Source: Nitrososphaerales archaeon
GTDB taxonomy: Archaea > Thermoproteota > Nitrososphaeria > Nitrososphaerales > CADDZS01
Assembly (NCBI GenBank): GCA_030038075.1
Contig: JASHPO010000014.1
Coordinates: 1-64,000, forward strand
Direction: 5' to 3'
DNA length: 64,000 nucleotides
Shown: piece by piece, positions 33,386-41,591 of the stretch
Position numbering within the stretch: the first letter of the stretch is position 1
Layout of the letters: each line of letters opens with the position of its first letter
Translations under genes and position numbers: made by a program
Notes under the pieces: model-generated
Database searches by the model: none
Seen by the model: the letters and a program-made list of their open reading frames with translations, nothing else
Told to the model about the DNA's origin: nothing

Positions 33386-33955
33386 CTATATCTTCGGGAA
33401 AGAGATTTCTCTGGTTTCGACGGTCTTTTTCAAAAATTTCTTTAATGAGCCTATGGGCATGCCATAATAGCGTTCTTCTTTCCAACGTTCCATCATTGCA
33501 ATACTCCTCGTAATCATTCCCAAACACACGCTGTTTTCGTTCTTCTGTGCATGCACTAGAGCAGAAGCTGCAAGAATTACTCCCTGTTGTAGCTCCTTTT
33601 CCAGACGGTTTGTTTCCGTGCGCCAGATTACTTCCATAGTCTCGTGGCATTCCCAATAGCGTTGCGCGTTAAACAGTTCGATGATAGAATGGACAATCGC
33701 CTGTTTCCCTAGAACAGGTGATTCATCATTGAGGTCTCTCTCAGTCAGCAAAGGCCCCAGTTCGCTGACCACACTCTTCACAACTTCCTCGTTCTTTGCA
33801 AAAAGATCAAACTCGATGGCTAGCTCGCTGATCCTGAAATTCTTCAATGACACACCGAACTTTTGGGAGAGTTTCTCATATTTCGCAATAACCTCGCTAA
33901 TCTGTTCTGGTTTGTATTTTTCCTTGTTGGCTATGCGAAAAAGATACCTTGGCAA
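33386..33955 (-). CDS. DUF309 family protein with N-terminal extension
   Basis: A 189-residue helical protein. The C-terminal half has the DUF309 signature: IELFNAQRYWECHETMEVIW (FN...Y.e.HE..E..W), then ELQQGVILAASALVHAQK and a second helix pair. The biochemical role of DUF309 is not known; the conserved His-Glu suggest metal binding. The N-terminal 95 residues are an added domain (LFRIANKEKYKPEQISEVIA). It is 21 bases after the flavoprotein gene and probably in its operon. The start shown is TTG. Confidence 0.85.
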   Translation of the reverse strand: MPRYLFRIANKEKYKPEQISEVIAKYEKLSQKFGVSLKNFRISELAIEFDLFAKNEEVVKSVVSELGPLLTERDLNDESPVLGKQAIVHSIIELFNAQRYWECHETMEVIWRTETNRLEKELQQGVILAASALVHAQKNENSVCLGMITRSIAMMERWKEERYYGMPIGSLKKFLKKTVETREISFPKI

Positions 33956-33976
33956 AAAAGCACCACTGTACCCAGC

Positions 33977-35401
33977 TTACATCATTTCGAGAGGGACTTC
34001 CCTGTGGTAATGTTCGACTGGCATGAGCGAACCGAACGCCCGTTGGACCACTTCGCTCAGCGATGGATGTATGTGAATCGCCCTATCTATTATCTCCGAG
34101 CTCACACTTTCAGTGTACATTACATTAATGATTTCCTGGATCAAGACGGACGCTGACGGGCCAATGATGTGCGCTCCTAAAATTTTATCGTTAGAACTGT
34201 CCACCAGAACCTTGACGAAATAATCCTTCACGTTCATTGCTTCTCCCTTTGCAGTGTTCTCATATTTGTAAAAACCCACCAAAACACGATCCACCCCCAA
34301 TTTCTCTACAGCTTCCTTTTCGTGCAAACCTACTGCGGCGATTTCAGGATACGTAAAAACGGCGTGTGGGATTGCATGATAATCTACCTTCACCTTTTGC
34401 TTGAGTATAGCGTTGTAATACGCAATTTCAGATTCATAATTAGCAACGTGCCTGAAAAGATAATTCCCATCCGCGTCGCCGAACGACCAGACGTTGGGCT
34501 GAGACGTCTCCAAGTATTCGTTCACTTCTATCCAACCACTCTTCGTGGTCTTGATGCCGGCCCTCTCTGGATGCAAAATATCGGTAAGCGGTCCCCGTCC
34601 CGCAGCGACCATGATTTCTTCCACCTCAACGATTCGCTCACTGCGACTTTTTCTATCAAAGGCGACCAAGCTTTTCAGGCCGCCGGGAATCTTCATTGCG
34701 CTTTTGACCTCATGATTTGTCAAAATCGTAATGTGTTTACCCAGTTCTTTTTTAGCAAGCGCAGAAACCTCTGGTTCCTCCTCGGGCAAAAACCGTTCGT
34801 TTCTTCCGATAATGGTGACGAGCGCGCCCATGCTGGAAAGAAAATGACCGTATTCGGCAGCAATGTATCCGCCGCCGACTATTGCGACGCTCTTTGGCAA
34901 CGATTTAAGACCCAATATTGTGTCGCTGGTCAGATACCCAACGGATTCTATCCCGTCGATTGGTGGAATTATTGTCTTCGATCCAATACAGAGGAAAATC
35001 ATATCCGCGTTAATCTCTTCGTCTTCCACTTTCATAGTGTACGGCGAGACAAATTCCGCGGCCGCGTGATAGTAATCTATATTCGGCGAAGAAGACAATC
35101 CCTCGCGGATTGATTCGATGTCCTTTCCTATCAGACTTCGCATACGATCCATTATCTTCCCAAAGTTTACGTTAGTCACGGCGGCCTCAATACCCAGATC
35201 GTGAGCTTCCTCGAAAACCCGCACAATTTCAGCCGGGTAGAGAAGTATCTTTGAAGGAATGCAACCCCGGGTCAGACAAATGCCTCCCGGTTCGTCCTTG
35301 TCTATTATGGCGATCTTGATCTTTGGATTCCGACTTATCAGAGCGTCGAGAAGATTTGTCGCAGATCCGCTTCCAATTATGATTAAATCGTATTTCTTCA
35401 A
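33977..35401 (-). CDS. Flavin disulfide oxidoreductase (dihydrolipoamide dehydrogenase-like)
   Basis: Class I pyridine nucleotide-disulfide oxidoreductase, 474 residues. Seen: FAD-binding LIIIGSGSATNLLDAL (about 5), redox CLTRGCIPSKILLY (CxxxxC, about 43-48), NAD(P)-binding AIVGGGYIAAEYGHFLSSMG (about 172), second FAD site VWSFGDADG and the C-terminal HIHPSLSEVV with the active-site His-x-x-x-x-Glu-like pair. The first glycine loop is GSGSA rather than GxGxxG, as in mycothione or mercuric reductase relatives. No 2-oxoacid dehydrogenase genes are nearby, so the disulfide substrate is open. The start is TTG. Confidence 0.9.
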   Translation of the reverse strand: MKKYDLIIIGSGSATNLLDALISRNPKIKIAIIDKDEPGGICLTRGCIPSKILLYPAEIVRVFEEAHDLGIEAAVTNVNFGKIMDRMRSLIGKDIESIREGLSSSPNIDYYHAAAEFVSPYTMKVEDEEINADMIFLCIGSKTIIPPIDGIESVGYLTSDTILGLKSLPKSVAIVGGGYIAAEYGHFLSSMGALVTIIGRNERFLPEEEPEVSALAKKELGKHITILTNHEVKSAMKIPGGLKSLVAFDRKSRSERIVEVEEIMVAAGRGPLTDILHPERAGIKTTKSGWIEVNEYLETSQPNVWSFGDADGNYLFRHVANYESEIAYYNAILKQKVKVDYHAIPHAVFTYPEIAAVGLHEKEAVEKLGVDRVLVGFYKYENTAKGEAMNVKDYFVKVLVDSSNDKILGAHIIGPSASVLIQEIINVMYTESVSSEIIDRAIHIHPSLSEVVQRAFGSLMPVEHYHREVPLEMM

Positions 35402-35438
35402 GGCTGCCTATTTTCTAGAGAGGCACAATTTATCATTA

Positions 35439-36083
35439 TCATAACGACCGAAGCCAATTCTTCGTTTTGACGATATCTCCCTCAACCAACACATGCGTTG
35501 CGTCTTCCCAATTTATCTTGACATTTGCGCCAGCTTTCTGCAAATACTCTTTCAGCTCCAGCGTCTTGTCTTGCGGAATCATCTTGTCATACCTTCCTCC
35601 CGAAATGAATACCTTTGTCTCGCTGAGATCTGGAACTTTACTCGGAATAAGAGGGATCATCGGGCGAAGCAGCGCCGCGCTTTTGACTACTTCTGGTCGC
35701 AACAACAAGAGACTCGCAGCAATGTTTGCTCCGTTAGAGTAGCCCGCCGCCGTCACAGAACGCAGACTGAAAGCGTATTTTTCAGAAGCCTTCTCAATGA
35801 AATCCGCTAGTTCATTAGTACGAAACACCAAGTCGTCCACATCAAAGACCCCTTCTCCCAACCGTCTGAAAAATCTCGGCATGCCGTTCTCCAGTACTTT
35901 ACCGCGCGGCGCAAGAATTACCGCCCGTTCATCAATCATTTGACCCAAGGTAAGCAAGTCATTTTCATTTCCGCCAGTTCCGTGCAGTAGCAACAATACT
36001 TTTCCTCCAACATCCCGGCCGGGAATGAAGACATGTAAGAACCCAAAATCATCACTCCTAACCTCGCTCCCCAACACCAGCAC
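35439..36083 (-). CDS. Alpha/beta hydrolase (phospholipase/carboxylesterase family)
   Basis: Cytoplasmic esterase of 214 residues. Seen: oxyanion segment LLLHGTGGNENDLL (about 31), nucleophile elbow AAGYSNGANIAAS (G-x-S-x-G, about 109), acid in FISGGRYDKMIP (about 160) and histidine in DATHVLVEGDI (about 195). The order and spacing fit the YpfH/carboxylesterase family. The start is GTG at 36083, directly after the membrane gene at 36085, so the two are probably co-transcribed. Substrate unknown. Confidence 0.88.
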   Translation of the reverse strand: MLVLGSEVRSDDFGFLHVFIPGRDVGGKVLLLLHGTGGNENDLLTLGQMIDERAVILAPRGKVLENGMPRFFRRLGEGVFDVDDLVFRTNELADFIEKASEKYAFSLRSVTAAGYSNGANIAASLLLLRPEVVKSAALLRPMIPLIPSKVPDLSETKVFISGGRYDKMIPQDKTLELKEYLQKAGANVKINWEDATHVLVEGDIVKTKNWLRSL

Positions 36084-36084
36084 C

Positions 36085-36510
36085 TCAGATCAAGTACCTT
36101 CCAATACTTGCAACCAGAACACCGATCCAGTACTCGAAATGGGTGACTATAACCGATATGCCGACTGTTGTAAAGACATCATAGCCCATCGCTATCACTA
36201 TTCCAATAAACCCAAAACCGCCGCCTAGAGCTATCAATGTCTTGCCAGTGAGCCTGTGCTTTAGCAAGACCAACCCTCCGCCCAAAATTGCGAGTGTTCC
36301 TCCCAGAGCGATTATCAAACTGAGCGCTAACAACGCGAAGTCAATTGAAGACTGGGCAATGCTTAGAAGGCCGCTACCAAATTTCTGTTCGGAGTAAGAT
36401 ACCACAGTCACGAGAAAACTCTTGGTTGTTACGCCGCTCGCCACAATCAGAAATCCACCAACTATGGCTATGACGCCGCCAGCTATGATCGACGCTCTCG
36501 ACTTTGCCAA
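36085..36510 (-). CDS. Four-helix membrane protein of unknown function
   Basis: A 141-residue protein with helices at about 7-27, 52-75, 78-98 and 100-125, rich in Gly and Ile. There is a large polar loop between helices 1 and 2. The start shown is TTG. It sits between DoxX (58 bases upstream) and the esterase (one base downstream), likely in one operon. I do not recognise it. Confidence 0.65.
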   Translation of the reverse strand: MAKSRASIIAGGVIAIVGGFLIVASGVTTKSFLVTVVSYSEQKFGSGLLSIAQSSIDFALLALSLIIALGGTLAILGGGLVLLKHRLTGKTLIALGGGFGFIGIVIAMGYDVFTTVGISVIVTHFEYWIGVLVASIGRYLI

Positions 36511-36567
36511 CTACGCTCAATAGAGAATAGTTGCCTTCTTACGAATTAGGTCTTTCGCTGGAGCGCT

Positions 36568-36990
36568 CTAAAAGCCGATAAGAGCGTCAATGGACAGGAC
36601 TCCGGAACCCACGACCAGAATCACTATAGCTAAAAGCAGATACAGAATATCGATTTCGAAGGATGGTTTGCCATGCGAGATGTATTCTGCGTGCATTTTT
36701 GATCGCTTTGCAATCGAAATTGCCACGAACTGGATTATTAAAAGCACCGCGATTATGGGGACTATCAAGCCGATTATCAGGAAGATGCCTCCGAGCAATT
36801 CTAAATATGAGACAGCTCGAGCTGAGCCAGCGGGGGCGCCAAGTGACTTTGCAAACCCTGCTGATCCAACGAATCCTTCCTTTGTAAATTTAGGACGCGA
36901 ATGAATGATCAAGTTTCCTCCAACCCACACTCGTAACACAAGTGCCAGATAGCCGGTATAGGGAACCAAAACATCATAGAGAGCGATCAT
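36568..36990 (-). CDS. DoxX-family membrane protein
   Basis: A 140-residue, four-helix membrane protein of the DoxX family. Seen: LVLRVWVGGNLIIHSRPKF (helix 1 with the R...G..h...G.K-like pattern), SYLELLGGIFLIIGLIVP (helix 2 with the conserved E..gG..L..G) and a final LYLLLAIVILVVGSGVLSID. DoxX proteins are linked to quinone/redox or sulfur-compound functions, but the role varies. The start is ATG 36990, with TTTATATGG about 37 bases upstream and a strong hairpin just before that box. Confidence 0.85.
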   Translation of the reverse strand: MIALYDVLVPYTGYLALVLRVWVGGNLIIHSRPKFTKEGFVGSAGFAKSLGAPAGSARAVSYLELLGGIFLIIGLIVPIIAVLLIIQFVAISIAKRSKMHAEYISHGKPSFEIDILYLLLAIVILVVGSGVLSIDALIGF

Positions 36991-37044
36991 TTTAGATCAG
37001 GCTATACACTACGAAATTCAACCATATAAATCAAGTAGTAATTT

Positions 37045-37080
37045 ACCACTAAGTAAGTCTTACAGACTTTACTTGGTGGC
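37045..37080. promoter_or_regulatory. Long imperfect palindrome upstream of DoxX
   Basis: ACCACTAAGTAAGTC (37045-37059) pairs with GACTTTACTTGGTGG (37065-37079), with one bulge and one mismatch around a TTACA loop. It lies about 15 bases upstream of the DoxX TATA box and about 55 bases after the end of the 37135-37650 gene, so it may be an operator for DoxX or a 3' hairpin of the upstream transcript. Confidence 0.5.
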
Positions 37081-37134
37081 ACCTACGACCAATGGGGCTA
37101 GAGCAAAATTTGCCAGAGCAGTTTAGATCGATTC

Positions 37135-37650
37135 TTAGGGCGTGCAAGTTGGATTATAGTCAGAATTTACGCCGCAAAAAGTCCATGCGTAAATTACGCC
37201 GTTTGTTATCGGTAGATCATCTGCGCCGACCTGGGCCATTTGCCATGGAGCCGTCGAGTTGCTCTGCTGGTACGTCCACAAGAACCAAAATTCAGAATTA
37301 GTGTTCTGAATTCCTCCAATGCCGTTGACAAAGTGCTCCTGATACTGCGCGTCGTAGGAAGCGTTCACATTCCCATTCATTATGAGCACGGTCGCCGTAT
37401 ATAGATTCGATCCAGGCGCTAGTGACGTATCATTGTACCAAGTGGATGTGCCGTTACCGAAATCAACCAGAATGTTAGGGGTGTATTTCACACCAAGTTG
37501 ATCTAACTGCTTCACATATATCGAATTCTCTAAAGAGACCGAAGTATACTTTGTATAGTAGAGAGCGCCGACGCTCGAAACTATTATCAGAATTGCGATG
37601 AGTACCGCCATGATACCATAAAACGTCTTGCTTTGGAAAACCACGATCAT
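37135..37650 (-). CDS. Membrane-anchored surface protein, DUF4430-like domain
   Basis: A 171-residue protein: one N-terminal helix (about 9-32) and an extracytoplasmic domain with several N-x-T/S sequons. The EFWFLWTYQQSNSTAPWQMA segment and a final FCGV...NPTC pair resemble the DUF4430/transcobalamin-like fold, where an aromatic W.fy.NG stretch is typical; this match is tentative. Its ATG overlaps the ECF S-component gene stop by four bases, so the two are coupled. Extracellular binding of the substrate that the S-component imports is a reasonable guess. Confidence 0.6.
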   Translation of the reverse strand: MIVVFQSKTFYGIMAVLIAILIIVSSVGALYYTKYTSVSLENSIYVKQLDQLGVKYTPNILVDFGNGTSTWYNDTSLAPGSNLYTATVLIMNGNVNASYDAQYQEHFVNGIGGIQNTNSEFWFLWTYQQSNSTAPWQMAQVGADDLPITNGVIYAWTFCGVNSDYNPTCTP

Positions 37651-38225
37651 CTTACCTCTGATTGAACGACAACAATCTTGGATGGACTGACTCTTTTAAA
37701 GCGCGTGCAAGCAACTATAACCATAGGCGCGAGCGTAGCGCCGAGCACAAAATCGCTCAGCTCGTGCGGAATCATGAAGGGAATTCCAAAGACTTCGACT
37801 GCCAGAAGTGATGTGAACGTGTGCATCCCTTCAAGCAGACCTGTCGCAAGGTTTGTCTCGAAGTCCCAGATAAACGCGCAAATTGCCAGAATGGATCCGA
37901 AGAACAAATTGCGAGAGGAGAGAGCCGAGGGCCTTTCCGCTGCCCAAGCCCTTGAAGCGAGATATCCCGCTACCGCATACAGCAACTCTCCTATTACCAA
38001 GAAAGGAAATATCGGAAGAGAAAACCCATAAGGCGTGACCACGCTCCAGATAAATTCAGAGAGTACTGCTATCGAAGCTCCTGTTCTAAATCCAAACGCA
38101 TACGCCGATGCAAAGACGAGCGTATCCATGAGCTTAACATTGAGCACCCCGGCTAAGGCAAAGTCGCTTGCAATTATCAAAGAAGTGAATATCGCGATTG
38201 TCGAGAGCGTGCGTGTAGACCGCAT
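37647..38225 (-). CDS. ECF transporter substrate-binding (S) component
   Basis: A 192-residue membrane protein with six helices, in the layout of energy-coupling-factor S components: a first helix LSTIAIFTSLIIASDFALAG, a second with LMDTLVFASAYAFGFRTGAS, the TPYGFSLPIFPFLVIGELLY segment, and a late HELSDFVLGATLAPMVIV. S components bind vitamins or metals and share EcfA/EcfT modules encoded elsewhere; none is in this window. The vitamin is not determined by sequence. It is translationally coupled to the DUF4430-like surface protein; that pairing would fit a cobalamin-type ligand (inference). ATG at 38225. Confidence 0.75.
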   Translation of the reverse strand: MRSTRTLSTIAIFTSLIIASDFALAGVLNVKLMDTLVFASAYAFGFRTGASIAVLSEFIWSVVTPYGFSLPIFPFLVIGELLYAVAGYLASRAWAAERPSALSSRNLFFGSILAICAFIWDFETNLATGLLEGMHTFTSLLAVEVFGIPFMIPHELSDFVLGATLAPMVIVACTRFKRVSPSKIVVVQSEVR

Positions 38226-38290
38226 GAGCGTCTGGCTAATCCAGCCATATCCTTAAAGCTTCCGTTAGCTATATTTCAGCCGAGCTTCTT

Positions 38291-38473
38291 ATGACAAAGA
38301 CTATGACTAGGACACTAGATTGCGAGATATGTGGTGCTAGCTTTAAGTGCGGAGGCCCGATATCGCTAGGTTGCTGGTGTTTGCAAGTAACTGTAACAAG
38401 GGAAAAGAGAGCGCAGCTGAAACTATTAGCCACTGACTGCGTTTGCCCTAATTGTTTGAACGAAGCCGAGTAG
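38291..38473 (+). CDS. Cysteine-rich CWC family protein
   Basis: A 60-residue protein with CEICGASFKCGG (about 11-22), GCWC (about 28-31) and DCVCPNCL (about 49-56). The CxxCG..F.C...CWC...C.CxxCL pattern is that of the Cys_rich_CWC family, a small probable zinc protein of unknown function. ATG at 38291; TAG at 38471-38473, two bases before the convergent Lrp-type gene ends. Confidence 0.8.
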   Translation: MTKTMTRTLDCEICGASFKCGGPISLGCWCLQVTVTREKRAQLKLLATDCVCPNCLNEAE

Positions 38474-38474
38474 T

Positions 38475-38699
38475 CTATTCTATTACCGTGAGGGTCAGTG
38501 TGGATCTAATGTGTTTGAGCCCTCTTATCTTCATGATCGCTTTCTTAATTTCTTCGGTATCGCCGCTCACCTTCACAATCGTGTCGTAAATTCCGTAGAT
38601 CCTGTGAGCTTCGCTGACCTTGCTGGTGGCGCTGACGGATTGAATGACCTCGTCTTCATGTCCGGGATCGACGTTTAGCAGAACGTAGGCGGTTCCCAT
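38475..38699 (-). CDS. Stand-alone Lrp/AsnC ligand-binding (RAM) domain protein
   Basis: A 74-residue protein: GTAYVLLNVDPGHEDEVIQS, then a YGIYDTIVKVSGD strand and RGLKHIRSTLTLTVIE. This is the alpha-beta RAM domain of Lrp/AsnC regulators without the DNA-binding part. Such stand-alone domains are common in archaea and may bind amino acids or modulate full-length Lrp proteins. I start it at ATG 38699; the frame stays open to 38936, but that longer form would cover the mscL start on the other strand. Confidence 0.85.
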   Translation of the reverse strand: MGTAYVLLNVDPGHEDEVIQSVSATSKVSEAHRIYGIYDTIVKVSGDTEEIKKAIMKIRGLKHIRSTLTLTVIE

Positions 38700-38793
38700 T
38701 TGCCAGAATACCGTAAACGCGAGTTGATATAGTTGGCTCTTGATCAACGAGCCATTTTTATAGGGCGCTACTTCGGTCTCTTGTAATCCTGAA

Positions 38794-39195
38794 ATGCCCG
38801 ACAATACTGAAACTTCAACGAATGAGCAGATTCTAAGTGAACTAAAGAAAATAAGCGGATATCTGGAACCTAAACCCGCTCCTCCGCCGCCCAAGGGAAT
38901 GAAGAACGAATTCGTTGACTTCATCTCCAAATACAAGGTAATGGGGCTCGCCGTCGCCTTTATCTTGGGAGTGTACGTTGGAGCGGTCGTGCAGTCGCTC
39001 GCTAAAGATTTGATATTACCTGCGATCGGCTTGGCGTTTCCTGGACTGGGAAACCTAGCGACATATTCCTATGGACCGATTCGAGGCCAGATGTTCATGA
39101 TCGGAGATTTTCTTTCCTCGGTAATCACCTTCATCATAGTTGCCTTCGTTATATTCATAATTGTGAAGTTGACGACCAAAGTTGGCATAGAATAA
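38794..39195 (+). CDS. mscL: Large-conductance mechanosensitive channel
   Basis: Osmotic safety valve of the MscL family, 133 residues. Seen: a KNEFVDFISKYKVMGLAVAF entry, TM1 with GVYVGAVVQSLAKDLILPAI (about 54-75) and a TM2 (SSVITFIIVAFVIFIIVKL, about 105-124) after a periplasmic loop with a GPIRGQMFMIGDF segment. The N-terminal 35 residues (Pro-rich, EPKPAPPPPKG) are an added cytoplasmic extension, and the usual charged C-terminal bundle is nearly absent. ATG at 38794, divergent from the Lrp-type gene. Confidence 0.85.
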   Translation: MPDNTETSTNEQILSELKKISGYLEPKPAPPPPKGMKNEFVDFISKYKVMGLAVAFILGVYVGAVVQSLAKDLILPAIGLAFPGLGNLATYSYGPIRGQMFMIGDFLSSVITFIIVAFVIFIIVKLTTKVGIE

Positions 39196-39216
39196 ATAGG
39201 CAACCGGAATTGCTCA

Positions 39217-39639
39217 TTGCATATCGTGTCGTTCGTCCCCAGAAGACCTGTGGGAGTCACCACCATTGCTGCCCTTGAAGTCGCCGTGGGAATTTTCTCC
39301 CTGTTCGAAGGCGCTCTACTAGTTACAGACGGGAAGATGGCCGGACTCGCTATCGATACCAAACTGAGCGCCGACATTGGAGCTTTCGGTGTGCTGATAT
39401 CTATTCTGGGGTTATTCGCGCTGTTGGCGAGCTACGGCGTGTGGAACAGAAAACGGTGGGCCTGGACTTACAGTGTGATGATTTGCGGCCTAGGGATACT
39501 GACGAATATAACGGCTTTCTTCTTCGGCTTGACAATTTCAGTCCTTTGTGCGGGATTGGAGGTTATTGTGATCTTTTATCTGACCAGGCCTGATGTTAGA
39601 GCATATTTTCCGAAACTCTATCCAACTACTGGCAAATAG
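39217..39639 (+). CDS. Four-helix membrane protein of unknown function
   Basis: A 140-residue protein with helices at about 12-36, 52-75, 82-98 and 100-122 and short polar loops. The start shown is TTG at 39217 (an in-frame GTG is at 39226). It follows mscL by 21 bases and may be co-transcribed with it. The RRPVGVTTIAALEVAVGIFS opening resembles small DUF2127-like archaeal membrane proteins; this is weak. Confidence 0.65.
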   Translation: MHIVSFVPRRPVGVTTIAALEVAVGIFSLFEGALLVTDGKMAGLAIDTKLSADIGAFGVLISILGLFALLASYGVWNRKRWAWTYSVMICGLGILTNITAFFFGLTISVLCAGLEVIVIFYLTRPDVRAYFPKLYPTTGK

Positions 39640-39642
39640 CTC

Positions 39643-40344
39643 TCACGCTTTCGGGAGCGGCATGTACGTGCCGAAGAAACTAATTGTTTTCTCCCACGCG
39701 TCCTTGGCGGCGCTTTCATTGTAGTTCTGTCCGGTCTCATTCGAGAAAGAGTTCCGCGCACCAGGATAGATTTCCACCTGAACTTTCTTGTCCAGCTGGC
39801 TTAGCGTCGTCTCGAGACTTCGAACCTGTTCCACCTTAATTGTCTCGTCCTTGTCTCCATAAACTAGCAAAAGCGGCGCCGTCAAATTTTCTAGCTTTTC
39901 CTTGTTAGGAAGCGCGCTTGCATAGAAGATCGAGGCGGCTGCTATCTTCTTCATGTCGCAGGCAAAATTGAGCGCGCAGCTTGCACCAAACCCGTATCCA
40001 TGCAATCCCACTTTGGAGCTCGCAAACTCTCTTATTGCGATATAGTCGTACACAGATCTCAAAATTTGAAAAGAAAGCTCAGGAGAGACGCTACCTGCAA
40101 GTTTCATTGCCTCTTTCCTCTCTTTCGGCTTTGCTTCGGCGAAAAGGTCCGGCGCTACTGCGACGTAGCCCAAGTTGGCGTAGCGGTCTGCAGTTGCCCG
40201 TATGCTGTCGTTCAAACCCCACAACTCATGCACGACTATCACGACGGGCCTCTTATCTCCGATCGTGGGTCTGCTCAAGTAAGTTGGAACTCTCCTTCCA
40301 CGCGAATCAACAAGAACGGTGTGTCTGCTAAGATAGAACGGCAT
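39643..40344 (-). CDS. Dienelactone hydrolase-fold protein, catalytic residues lost
   Basis: A 233-residue alpha/beta hydrolase of the DLH family. The frame is clean and full length, with VVHELWGLNDSIRATADRYA (about 35), ADRYANLGYVAVAPDLFA, LLLVYGDKDETI (acid strand, about 160) and a final AWEKTISFF. But the nucleophile elbow reads GYGFGAS (about 115), where the family has GFCFGG: the catalytic Cys is Gly. The usual YPGAGHxF near the end is YPGARNSFSN: the catalytic His is Asn. Two of three triad residues are gone, so this is probably a pseudoenzyme or binding protein. ATG at 40344. Confidence 0.85.
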   Translation of the reverse strand: MPFYLSRHTVLVDSRGRRVPTYLSRPTIGDKRPVVIVVHELWGLNDSIRATADRYANLGYVAVAPDLFAEAKPKERKEAMKLAGSVSPELSFQILRSVYDYIAIREFASSKVGLHGYGFGASCALNFACDMKKIAAASIFYASALPNKEKLENLTAPLLLVYGDKDETIKVEQVRSLETTLSQLDKKVQVEIYPGARNSFSNETGQNYNESAAKDAWEKTISFFGTYMPLPKA

Positions 40345-40919
40345 ATCAACCGGCCTAGACTTTCACTATTTTAAAACATCGCACACGAACGCAGTACCAA
40401 GTTATGCCAAAACAAAGCGGGATGAGTAAACCAGCAGTGACATTGTTTGCTCGAAGCTACTCGGCCTCATATATAGCCAGTTGACGGTCAAGATAAAACA
40501 ATGGTTCTAGGACTGACCATTCTTGAAATTTGATCCAGAATTTTGAAGACGTGAACCCAACATTCCTCATTCACTTATGTAGTATGAGAGAGTTAGGAAA
40601 AACAATGGGTAGAACAGGTCTCCACCCGACCCTGCCATGCAGTCACTGCAAATTTGAGCCTAGCGAGCTCCTGCTCTAATATAGCCAAACGGGAAGTAAT
40701 ACTTGGCAGTTTTTGCCGAATTCCAGAAAAACTCCGACTGATCTTCGGCCTAGCACGAATGAATTGGTGACCATGGGCATGGCATCCTTGGGGTTTCGCT
40801 GAATTATCGAAATACAACGTATTAATTCGCCTAAACAAAGGCCACTATACTTCACGATACAAGTATCGCACAGAAGATATTCGTCCTTCCGGAAAGTCGT
40901 TAGGGCAGGAAAAATTACT
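40345..40919. other. 575-bp gap, no convincing gene
   Basis: Two overlapping minus-strand frames (40593-40838 and 40676-40969) are open, but neither shows a domain pattern and they exclude each other. One contains a possible short helix (LPSITSRLAILEQELARLKF) that may be chance. No repeat or RNA gene was seen. Confidence 0.35.
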
Positions 40920-41063
40920 CTAGCCAGAACCAATCCGGAAAACTTTCGTTCCGCAAATCGGGCAAACACCTTGGGTCGCCGGTTTGCCGTTTTTCATCGT
41001 GATGTTTTTCGGATCTTTGATTTCTCTTTTCGCCTTGCATTTGACACAGTAAGCTTGTACCAT
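40920..41063 (-). CDS. DUF5679-type zinc-ribbon protein
   Basis: A 47-residue protein: MVQAYCVKCKAKREIKDP, then TMKNGKPATQGVCPICGTK and VFRIGSG. The AYCVKCkAKrE...NGkPAtqG.CP.CGtK.fRIG pattern is a widespread small archaeal/bacterial zinc ribbon (DUF5679) of unknown function. It runs from ATG 41063 to TAG 40920-40922. A TATA-like GTTATACT lies about 32 bases before the start, and the gene is divergent from hsp20. Confidence 0.9.
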   Translation of the reverse strand: MVQAYCVKCKAKREIKDPKNITMKNGKPATQGVCPICGTKVFRIGSG

Positions 41064-41168
41064 GTTACATCAGGCGAGCTTCGAGCAGCTAAGTATAACA
41101 GCATTACTCAGCAAGTTATTAAGCGAAATCAAGCCCGTGAATATTTATCCCCAGAATTTCTAGATACA

Positions 41169-41176
41169 CTTTTATC
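41169..41176 (+). promoter_or_regulatory. TATA box of the Hsp20 gene
   Basis: CTTTTATC is centred 28 bases before the ATG at 41201, fitting a leaderless heat-shock transcript. Confidence 0.5.
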
Positions 41177-41200
41177 AATCGGACGCCCTCTCCAAAGCTT

Positions 41201-41590
41201 ATGAGTATGCTCTTGCAACACCTGTCGAAAGAGTTTATGCGCGAAATCGGCACGAGGTCCAGAGACGTGTATGAAATGATTCTCCCGGCCGTTGACATGT
41301 TTGAAGACGAATCTGATCTTGTGATAGTCCTTGACATGGCTGGCTTTGAAAAAGAGGATATCAAAACGCGACTCTCTGAACACTTTATCACGATTACTGC
41401 AAAACGCGAAAAGATCGAAAAAGACGGTATGAGTTACTGGGAACAACGACCGCTTAGCATACGGAAAAAGATCCCGCTACCTGTGAAAGTCTCGGTTGAG
41501 GAAGATGAAGAGATAAAGGCAAAATACCTGAACGGCGTATTGACAATCAGACTGCCCATGAAGGGCGTGGGCAGGGTTACCGTCGAGTAG
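41201..41590 (+). CDS. Small heat-shock protein Hsp20
   Basis: ATP-independent chaperone of the alpha-crystallin family, 129 residues. Seen: PAVDMFEDESDLVIVLDMAG (start of the crystallin domain), FEKEDIKTRLSEHFITITAK, the RPLSIRKKIPLPVKVSVEE strand and the LNGVLTIRLP signature (about 112-121). It ends in a VTV triplet like the I-x-I anchor. ATG at 41201. It converges on the UbiB-like gene with one base between them. Confidence 0.93.
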   Translation: MSMLLQHLSKEFMREIGTRSRDVYEMILPAVDMFEDESDLVIVLDMAGFEKEDIKTRLSEHFITITAKREKIEKDGMSYWEQRPLSIRKKIPLPVKVSVEEDEEIKAKYLNGVLTIRLPMKGVGRVTVE

Positions 41591-41591
41591 T

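Noticed and set aside
38475-38936. Longer (153-codon) form of the Lrp-type gene
   Set aside because: It would run across the mscL start on the other strand; the RAM domain begins at ATG 38699.
40593-40969. Two overlapping minus-strand frames in the 40345-40919 gap
   Set aside because: They exclude each other and neither shows a domain; one helix-like stretch could be chance.
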